In this document: in pieces, positions 19,468-26,702 of the stretch
Layout: each line of letters starts with the position of its first letter
Position numbering within the stretch: position 1 is the stretch's first letter
From: Actinomortierella ambigua
Taxonomy: Eukaryota > Mortierellomycota > Mortierellomycetes > Mortierellales > Mortierellaceae
Assembly (NCBI GenBank): GCA_016098155.1
Contig: JAAAJB010000499.1
Coordinates: forward strand, 1 to 26,702
Direction: 5' to 3'
DNA length: 26,702 bases
The notes under the pieces: generated by a model
What the model was told of the DNA's origin: nothing
The model's database searches: none
What the model saw: only the letters and a program-made list of their open reading frames with translations
Translations under genes and position numbers: made by a program

Positions 19468-22448
19468 ATGAACAACCGTCAGCAGGAATTGGAAAAGAAG
19501 CGTCTCCGCCTTGCAGAGCTGAGGCGAGCTCGCAAGGAGCGCCAGGAGGCGCTGATGGGTGCCCAGCAGCCAGAGGCTTCGTCCTCGTCCACCGTAGGTG
19601 TCCTTCGCCATCGTCTACATGGATGAAACACCTGATGACGAGAAAAAAAGGCACTTACGAGACCTTCTTGACCTGACGCGACCAATGGGTCTCTTTTTAT
19701 TATTACTATGATATTTAGCCCACAAGCATCGGGAGCACGTCTGCACGCAAGGAGATTGACGACTTTGTGGCACAGGTCCTGGGAGAGCGGCCAGCGACGC
19801 CCACGACGACGGTTGATGGCAGTTCCGACGCTGGGTCCGAGCGTGGTGTGTCGACCACAATACTCATGTCTCCACCCCCTTACAGTGCAGCAAAGTAAGT
19901 GGACCCCAAAGCTGTCATGTCGTTGCTGTAGTCCTCACATGCTCTTCCGCTCATCTGTGCAACAAACTGGACTGCCGAGACCACTTGTTGTTTGGGGTTT
20001 GCAACGATAAAAAAAAGTGTTGTTTCGAAAAAAAAAATGCATGATGTTCACATCACCTCCCTCACTCTCTTCTCCCTTGGTCACAGTGCTAGCTCTCAGC
20101 TTCCGGCGACCGTGCTCCCGGCTGGTACCCGCATCATTCCAGAGTTTACGTCGATTGACACGGTGGTCTTTGACATCCCTCCCAAGGTAACATCATCTGC
20201 CTTTTTTTTTGTTCTTCCTTCTTTTCCTCGGCAGCAGGAAGCATCTCTGACGAAGAAAAGCAGTGCTGCGAAATAACGGTCTTCAAATATGCATGATTTT
20301 CTCATCCCGTTTTTTTTTATGTTTCTTCCTTCCATTTGGATTTACATAATTAGGAGCGTGTGGTGTACAACAAGGAGGTGCAAACGGTTGAAGGCTCGTT
20401 TGAGCCACAAGGACCCAGCGAGGAAGAGATCCGAGAGCAGATCCGAGAGGAGTTTGCGAAGCAGGAGCAGGAGCGTCTTGACGAACTGGAGCGCGAGCGA
20501 TTAGAAAAGGAGGTCGTGGAGCAACAAGAGATGCCAGGTAAAGTATCGTTCTTGATGCTGCCCTCCATCATCCTCTCCGTCATGCTGCCTTGGATTTTTC
20601 GTATGAGGAGTTGACCTTTTTTTTTTTAACGGTCATGTTTTACTGTCTGCCTTGTTTTCTCTCTATTTTTTTCTACAGAACTCACGGATGAAGAAAGAAA
20701 GACGATTGTGCAGTCGGTTGAGTTTGGCGACTTTGTCGAGCATTCTTCCAAAGTGATTGAGCGCGCCATGAGCGAGAGATACGACTTTATGAAGGATTAT
20801 ACCCTCGGTTTGGAAGACACAACGTAAGCACCATCCAACCCAAACTACGCATTTTTTTTCCTCCTTTTGGCTGGTCACTGTATCAAGGAGATGAAACAGT
20901 TCAAAGGGGACATGACATTGACCCTTTTTTTACCTTTTGCGTTGATCTCTGTTGCCTTCTTTCAACAATAGCGAAGACACGAATGGAAATCGCGTACGAC
21001 TTGTCTGTTCGTTCTACGACGAAAAGTGGTGCAAGAACCGATCCGTGACGGATGTGAGCTGGTCGAAGAAGGTACCCTTTTTTTTTATTCGAGTCTTTGC
21101 AGACTTTAACCTTTACGATGCTTTTTTTATTGAGCTGAATCTAACAGAGATAACTAACCAATGAATTTTCTCCGGTGGCATGCCCTCTGCAATCCGCTAC
21201 GGCCTCTTCCCCATGTCGTACTACCCTAAAGCACCCTGAGCTGGTGGTCTCGTCCTACAACAAGAACCCGTTGGCAGTGAACGAGCCCGACGGCATTGTA
21301 TGCGTGTGGAACATCCATCTGGACGACCGCCCCGAATTTGTGTTCCACTCGCAGTCGGATGTGCTGACGACACGATTCTCCGACTTCCACCCCAACCTGA
21401 TCATCGGCGGCACATACTCGGGCCAAGTCCTGTTGTGGGACACGCGAGCGAAATCCCTGCCCGTCCTCAAGACGCACTTGTCGGTCGGAGGACACACGCA
21501 CCCAGTCTATGCGATGGATATGGTGGGCACGCAGAACGCCCACAATCTGATCAGTGTCAGCACGGACGGCACGGTCTGCTCGTGGCAGCTGGACATGTTG
21601 GCGCAGCCATTGGAGACGCTGTCGCTGGACTACCAGGGCCATCAGATCACGGACGAGATTGCAGTGACGGCCCTGGGTTTCCCAGATGGCGAGACCAACT
21701 CGTTCTGGGTTGGCACAGAGGAGGGCGCGGTCTATCAGGCGTCGCGGTATGCACGTGCAGGAAGCCAGGCGGGCATCAACACGACGTATGCGTACCGGGG
21801 TCACTATGGTCCCATCACGGGCTTGCACTTCCATCCGCTGTTTGGACCGATGGATTTCTCGGATTTGTATCTGACGTGCTCGGTCGACTGGACGGTGAAG
21901 CTGTGGCGGAAGCGGACCAACCCCAAGCCAGCGACGCCGGACAATGCGGTGGTGTACCCGCTGTATTCGTTCGAGTCGGCGGAGGACTATGTGTATGATG
22001 TCAAATGGTCGCCAACGCACCCGGCAATCTTTGCGTCCGTGGAAGGCAGTGGCAAGTTTGATGTGTGGAACCTGAATGTCGACACGGAGGTGCCGGTGAT
22101 CACGACGATTGTTGGTGCTGGCAAGGCGCTGAACAAGTTGAACTGGAGCAAGGACGGTCGACATGCTGCCATTGGCTCGAGCGACGGACATGTCTACGTT
22201 TATGACATTGGCGAGGTAACCGACATGAAAAATGGCAGTTGTAGTTGCAGTTGTTGTTGTTGTGGTTCTTTCCTTTTAGCGCCTATTCGGAAACTAACTT
22301 GTTTGATTTCTTTCTCTCGCTCCTTTTTTCTCTTTGGATCTAGATGGCCACACCCAAGAACGAGGACTGGACAACACTGCAGCGAACCGTGAATGAAATG
22401 ATCTCGACGCAGGCACACGGCAGCATCCTGGGCGGTGTGGAATACTAG
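19468..22448 (+). CDS. dic1: Cytoplasmic dynein 1 intermediate chain
   Basis: Eight exons, 19468-19593, 19719-19895, 20100-20186, 20354-20537, 20679-20823, 20972-21071, 21232-22215 and 22344-22448, give 635 aa with consistent phases. Residues 1-30 (QQELEKKRLRLAELRRARKE) form the charged single helix that in this family binds dynactin p150 and NudE. YNKEVQT (135-141) matches the LC8 light-chain site, with Val where the consensus KxTQT has Thr. A short charged helix (150-190) follows. From about 200 to 600 is the WD40 propeller that holds the dynein heavy chain (WSKK-HPELVVSSYNKNP, DGIVCVWNI, GGTYSGQVLLWDTR, CSVDWTVKLW, SDGHVYVYDIG). The protein should link heavy chains, light chains and dynactin in nuclear migration and retrograde transport. 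For exon 3 I used the CAG at 20097-20099, because the nearer TAG would break the frame. Homologues: A. nidulans nudI, yeast PAC11. Confidence 0.97.
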
Positions 22449-22665
22449 TTGGAAGGCGCCCGTCCTCTCGCTCTCTTCTTTCCTCTTTTTTTCACGAAAT
22501 AACAAAAAACCGTTGATTGACCATTGGTGGCAACGACAGATCATGTGGCTTGGGGGGGGGTTTTGAGGGTGGTGTTCCACAACGGACTTTTTTTTTTTAT
22601 AATTTTCTCAAACCTTGTGCCAGCTTTCGTGTTGCATTCACCTGCCTTGGCATTCAACCGCGAAC

Positions 22666-25464
22666 ATGGACTTTAAGCAATTCCTACAGATCCATCAGTA
22701 CCAATTAGCTGGCGTTCCAGAGTCCCTGTGGGAGGTAATACAAAATCGGCCCTTTACGAGATGTGTAAAACAAAAGAAAAATATTAAAAAATTGTTAAAC
22801 CCGCGTTTGACTGACCTACCCAACTGAGCTTTGCTCTTTCTTGGTTCATAGCGTCTGTATCACAAGCTCAGTCAGGACCTCGTCGACGCCGGTGAGGCTT
22901 TTGAACTCCACTTTGGTGACCCGGACGATGAATACACACTGCACGTCAAGAAGGAGGAGGGCATCAAGGAGCATGGCGACATCTTTTTGGTCGACCATGC
23001 CTGGACCACCAAGCCCGAGACATGCAGAGCCCAGCTCTTGGACAACCCACAGCTGGTCGAACGCCTTGTCTCTATGATGAGCATCTCGGTCCCTGAGGGC
23101 GATGCAGAGGAAGAGGAAGAAGAGGACAATACTCCCAAGGATGGCGAGGTTTTCAACAAGAACCCTGATCTCGAGGTCGATGACGATATGGTAGAACTTG
23201 TGTCTAAGCAGGGCAATGTCACCAAGGAGCGCGCCAAGGTTGCACTGCAGCACGAGGGTGGCGACATTCTTGCGGCTCTGATGGTATGTGCTTTGCCACT
23301 TGTCGGTGTTCCACAAATTCCACGTGTGCTTACCTTGTGCAAGTAGGAGGATATACTAAAGTGGTTTCTTTGTTTTCTTTTCTTTTCTCTAGTCCTTGAC
23401 ACTCCATCCCGATCAAGATGTCGAGGCGCTGCAGAAGTTGGAAGACACGATCGGTCTCCAGGTCAAGAGTAAGGGTTCAATACAGTGGTGATGTCCAGCC
23501 AAAAAATATGGTTTGTACGGCCGCGGTGCCGGATAATATTGGTATAGAGGATGGCATAAGACTGACTCTTTTCTTTTCTTTTCTTTTCTTCTATCAATAG
23601 GAGACAAGGCTGCAAAGTCTGAGGAGCAGAGAAAGATTACGACTGTCGACACTATCATGCGGGAGATGTGGAAGTATGCTCAGACATATGAGTATGCTTT
23701 TGTCGATCCATCCGGCCAGACCAAGCGCGAATCGGCGTGGTGTAAGCATCCCAACAAACAATCGCACGTGAACACCGAATAATGAATCATCTTTGCTTCA
23801 TTCTCTCCACTCACTCTGTCCACCCCTCTTTCTGGCCGGTCAATTAGACATCATGGACGAGGTTGGATCGTCTTTGCGACACTCAGAGACCCCCAACTGT
23901 ATTTGTTCGCCCTTCATCTATGTTGGTCGCGGCACTGTCTCATACAGCATCATCTACCCCATCAAGGACCTTGCCAAGGGCGATAAGCTCACACGCGACT
24001 TTGTCCCCGCTGATCTCAAAGAGCCCATTGAGCGCAAGGCATATCTTCAGGCCTTCCATGACGAACATGATGCTGCCGAGCTTATCGCTGCCTATGAGGT
24101 ATGAGCTATCATGCAAAACACCTGACCGATGACCATAGGTAGAGCCTTTTGAAGTACTCATTCTTACATCCCTCTCTCTCTCCCTCTCTTGTATCCAACC
24201 TCTCTTCTCCATTGCAACTCTATAGACCTCAAAGCAGCAGGAGCTCAACGTCAAACATGTCGACTCGCCATTCAACACGAGCATCGCATCGAAGAACGGC
24301 GACTACAATGTGCGCTTGTACACGACAACAGAATGGGTGGCCAGCAACTGCAACCTCCCCAATGTCGAGTTGGTCGACTCGGAGGATCAGGCCGACATCC
24401 TGTGGTTCAGCCAGGACTTTAAGGATTTCGACAAGTTGGCCAAGGGTCAAAAGATCAACCAGTTTGACAACGAGTCGTGCGTGACCTACAAGCACAACTA
24501 TGCTGCGTTGGTCAAGTCTGCCTATGGTTCTGTGCCTTGGGCTCAGCCTACCTACAACATGACGACGGAGCTGGCCAATCTGGTGGGTCACTACTACTAC
24601 AACGAGCACCATGACAAGCGCAACATTTGGATCGTCAAGCCCTGGAATATGGCGCGTGGTCTGCAGATCACGATCCAGCAAGATCTGGCGCCCATGATCC
24701 GCCTGCGTGACACGGGACCCAAGATTGCTCAGGAGTACATCCAGACCCCAATGCTGTACGAAGGTCGCAAGTTTGATCTGCGATATATTGTCCTGCTGCG
24801 CTCGGCGCACAAGGACCCCGCTGACCCGAGCCAGGGCTATGATTTCCAGATCATGGTCTACAAGATGTTCTGGATCCGTCTGGCCAACCAAACCTTCAGC
24901 CTCGAGGACTTTGACAATTATGAGAAGCACTACACGGTGAGTTGACATGATTGCAATTGCTCTGCCTACAGTGCTCGCTCATTTGATAACCACACTTGGC
25001 AAAACTAACGCATCTGGTCATGACATACTTTATCGTGCGGGGAAATTCTTTATTAGGTTATGAACTATGGCAACTACAACTTGACGCAGCTGCTGTACAC
25101 AAAGTTCATCGAGAACTTTGAAAAGGAGCATACGGACAAGAAGAAGTGGACGGATATCCAAGCCGATATCAACGAGGCGATCAAGGCGATCTTTGCGGCT
25201 GCAGTGACAAAGCCTCAGCCAGAAGGTCTTGGCGGGGTGGATATGAAACAGCCATACGAGCCCTTCTCCATCTACGGTATCGATGTCATGTTGAAGGACG
25301 AAGATGGTGATCACTGTCAGCCGGTTGTGGTCGAGGTCAATTTCAGCCCTGACTGCACGCGCGCCTGCAAGTACGATCCTGACTTCCTCAACAACATTCT
25401 GACGGTGGTCGATCCTCGGGCTGGAAACCTTGATAAGGCTCTCCAGGCATTCAACGTTTTGTAA
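22666..25464 (+). CDS. TTLL12: TTLL12-like tubulin-tyrosine-ligase-family protein with internal UBA
   Basis: Seven exons, 22666-22734, 22852-23283, 23393-23468, 23601-23741, 23848-24098, 24226-24936 and 25057-25464, give 695 aa in phase. The order is as in animal TTLL12: an N-terminal segment (SGVPE-like opening, FLVDHAWT at 68-75), a SET-like beta region (AWYIMDEVGSSLRHSE; FVYVGRG-like; GDKLTRDFVPAD) and a C-terminal TTL/ATP-grasp-like domain (about 335-690) with WIVKPWNMARG (about 457), KFDLRYIVLLRS (about 504) and VVEVNFSPDC (about 651). Animal TTLL12 is reported to lack ordinary tyrosine-ligase activity and is linked to tubulin and histone modification; activity here is unknown. Residues about 130-170 (DDMVELVSKQGNVT ... 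GGDILAALMSLT) resemble the UBA domain of NAC-alpha, and sit after an acidic run in a stretch of about 110 residues that animal TTLL12 largely lacks. The family call is secure; the UBA call is by pattern only. Confidence 0.93.
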
Positions 25465-25967
25465 GGGGAAAAAAAGGAAATAATGAGCCATCGCCAAATG
25501 CCAAGTATCTTTTTTTGGTTATCATTTTCTCTGTTTTGCATTATATAAAAAAAAGGGCTGTATTCACCATGAATTGTCGACTTTTGGTACCGGAGAAAAA
25601 AATGGAATTTAGGTTTCCATCCGCAGCGGACAGCCTGTGACAATAGAAGAGAAAAAAAAAAAGCTAAACCCACAACAGCGTTTGGAATGTTGGTAAATCC
25701 TACGCTTATCGGGCTCTTCCATTCGGCAATGTTGCCGGTGGTGCATACCACAGCCTTGCCCAGAGGATTCCATCCCTGAAATCAAAACACAAAGCCTCAC
25801 ATGCAGCGCTGCATATAAAAAGGATGCAACCTCAGTCTGAGAACGCATTACATTGCAAGCTTTCTGGGTCTCTTGGCATACACAAACCTACATATTTGTC
25901 TATCCCCCTCTTCATCTCGCTCCTTTTCGCTCGTACAAAAAGCTACACAAAAAACCATTTCTACAAA
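25465..25967 (+). other. Intergenic region between TTLL12 and the M13 peptidase gene
   Basis: The left part is A/T-rich with several A runs and an ATTATATAAAAAAAAG stretch near 25540, probably the TTLL12 3' UTR and polyadenylation area. The right part contains a TATA box and a CT-rich leader before ATG 25968. No separate gene is seen. Confidence 0.6.
25814..25820 (+). promoter_or_regulatory. TATA box of M13 peptidase gene
   Basis: TATAAAA in the context GCATATAAAAAGG lies 148 bases before ATG 25968. A start of transcription about 30 bases downstream would fall after the in-frame ATG at 25824, which is why I prefer the later start codon. Confidence 0.6.
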
Positions 25968-26702
25968 ATGCTCACGAAGCTCTCCACAGCGTCGGTGTGC
26001 GTTCTCTCACTGCTGATCTTGAAAATAGCAGCAGCTCCGCAGGGTAGCACTCCACAATCGACTACCGCTCCTACTGGACCAGCTCCCACAGGATCACCCA
26101 CAAACGGCAATGGCCTCTGCACGACCCCGGCGTGTGTTGAAGCGGCACAAACCATCCTCAGCAACATGAATCCTAAAGCCGACCCATGTGTGGACTTTTA
26201 TCAGTTTGCATGTAAGTGGCTTAAGAGACAGCGCACAAACCATGAAGACTCTTTGCGTTTGTCTCGCGTCCAAAGATATCCATCTAACAATTATTTGTTC
26301 TCTCGTCCCCCTGGCCCATAAATGAAAACACTAAAAGGTGGCGGTTTTGATGCGCGAGAAAAAATCCCAGACGACGATGTGATGGTCAGCGCTTTCGAGC
26401 AAACTCAAAAGAGATCGGATGTAAGTAGAATTGTGTGTGATGAGTATCGAGTTATCCTCCAGAATACAAGCTCACAAACCGATACTGAATGAGCGACTCG
26501 ATCGTCAATCCACTTTGAACAAAATAGGCCGTTGTGCAAAAGATCCTCGAGGCTGATCCAAAGTCCCTCAGAGGTCCCAATGGCAAACGTCTCGACCCCG
26601 TGTCCCTCAGCCTCCTCAAAAAATCTCAAGCTCTGTACAAGTCCTGCATGAACGAGACACAATTGTCCGCCATCGGCCACCAGCCACTCTTTCGGGAGCT
26701 CC
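25968..26702 (+). CDS. Secreted M13 family (neprilysin-like) metallopeptidase, 5' part
   Basis: Three exons are visible: 25968-26211, 26338-26420 and 26528 to the window end, where the gene is cut off. Residues 1-22 are a signal peptide (MLTKLSTASVCVLSLLIL, then AAAAP-like cleavage area), followed by a Ser/Thr/Pro/Gly linker. Then comes the conserved M13 opening: CTTPACVEAAQTILSNM, DPCVDFYQFACGGF with the paired cysteines, ALYKSCMNE. The FAC|GGF motif is rebuilt across the first intron (T|GT). M13 enzymes are zinc endopeptidases cutting small peptides; the HExxH and ExxxD zinc motifs lie beyond the window, so catalytic competence cannot be judged. The signal peptide with no long membrane anchor suggests secretion rather than the type II membrane form of animal neprilysins. 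An in-frame ATG at 25824 would bury the signal peptide and lies too near the TATA box. Confidence 0.92.

Noticed and set aside
21226..22191. 321-codon ORF antisense to the dynein WD40 exon
   Set aside because: Shadow of a G/C-ending codon bias in the sense gene; no recognisable protein. The same applies to the antisense ORFs at 24229-24948 and 12919-13530.
25824..25967. Upstream in-frame ATG for the M13 peptidase
   Set aside because: It lies only about 4 bases after the TATA box and would place the signal peptide 48 residues inside the protein.
1..26702. Transposon, viral insertion, tRNA, rRNA or CRISPR array
   Set aside because: No transposase, reverse transcriptase, capsid or integrase motif, no cloverleaf-like sequence, and no spaced direct repeats of CRISPR type were found.

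Overview
This is a window from a eukaryotic, almost certainly fungal, nuclear genome. Genes are split by short GT-AG introns of about 65-210 bp, with CTAAC/CTRAY-like branch sequences in places. Proteins carry long low-complexity inserts (poly-His, Asn, Ser, Gln), and the gene set (Atg6/Beclin, Mad3, PEX13, dynein intermediate chain, a TTLL12-type protein, a secreted M13 peptidase, Sel1 repeats) fits an early-diverging, Mortierella-like fungus. That taxonomic guess is inference from gene content and style; no marker gene is present. I found no rRNA, tRNA, CRISPR or intact transposon.

Layout: 1-888 (+) is the 3' end of a Sel1-repeat gene whose last part is decayed. 889-2207 holds no recognisable gene. 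2208-6951 (-) is a six-exon Ser/Thr protein kinase of about 958 aa with two poly-His tracts, a DWG in place of DFG, a ~145-residue insert between catalytic loop and DWG, and two unusually long introns. 6952-12197 is a 5.2 kb divergent intergenic region rich in GA/CT simple repeats with no supported gene. 12198-13800 (+) is PEX13 (peroxisomal import, YG-rich domain plus SH3), ending in a strong 3' hairpin. 14276-16550 (-) is a Mad3/BubR1-type spindle-checkpoint protein with two KEN boxes and ABBA-like motifs. 16704-19164 (+), divergent from MAD3 across only 153 bp, is Atg6/Beclin 1. 19468-22448 (+) is cytoplasmic dynein intermediate chain. 22666-25464 (+) is a TTLL12-type protein with an internal NAC-like UBA segment. 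25968 to the window end (+) is the start of a secreted M13 (neprilysin-like) metallopeptidase, with a TATA box.

All exon structures were read by eye from splice signals, reading phase and family conservation. Every joined gene keeps its frame through every junction, which is strong internal support. Starts of the kinase and the M13 gene, and the UTR extents, are less certain. The genes are mostly conserved housekeeping functions (peroxisome import, autophagy, mitotic checkpoint, microtubule motor). Three of the seven full or partial genes downstream of 12 kb relate to microtubules, but I see no sequence evidence that they form one system. The most distinctive points are the UBA insertion in the TTLL12 homologue, the ABBA-KEN-ABBA cassette plus terminal ABBA-like motif in Mad3, the kinase architecture, and the decayed Sel1 tail.
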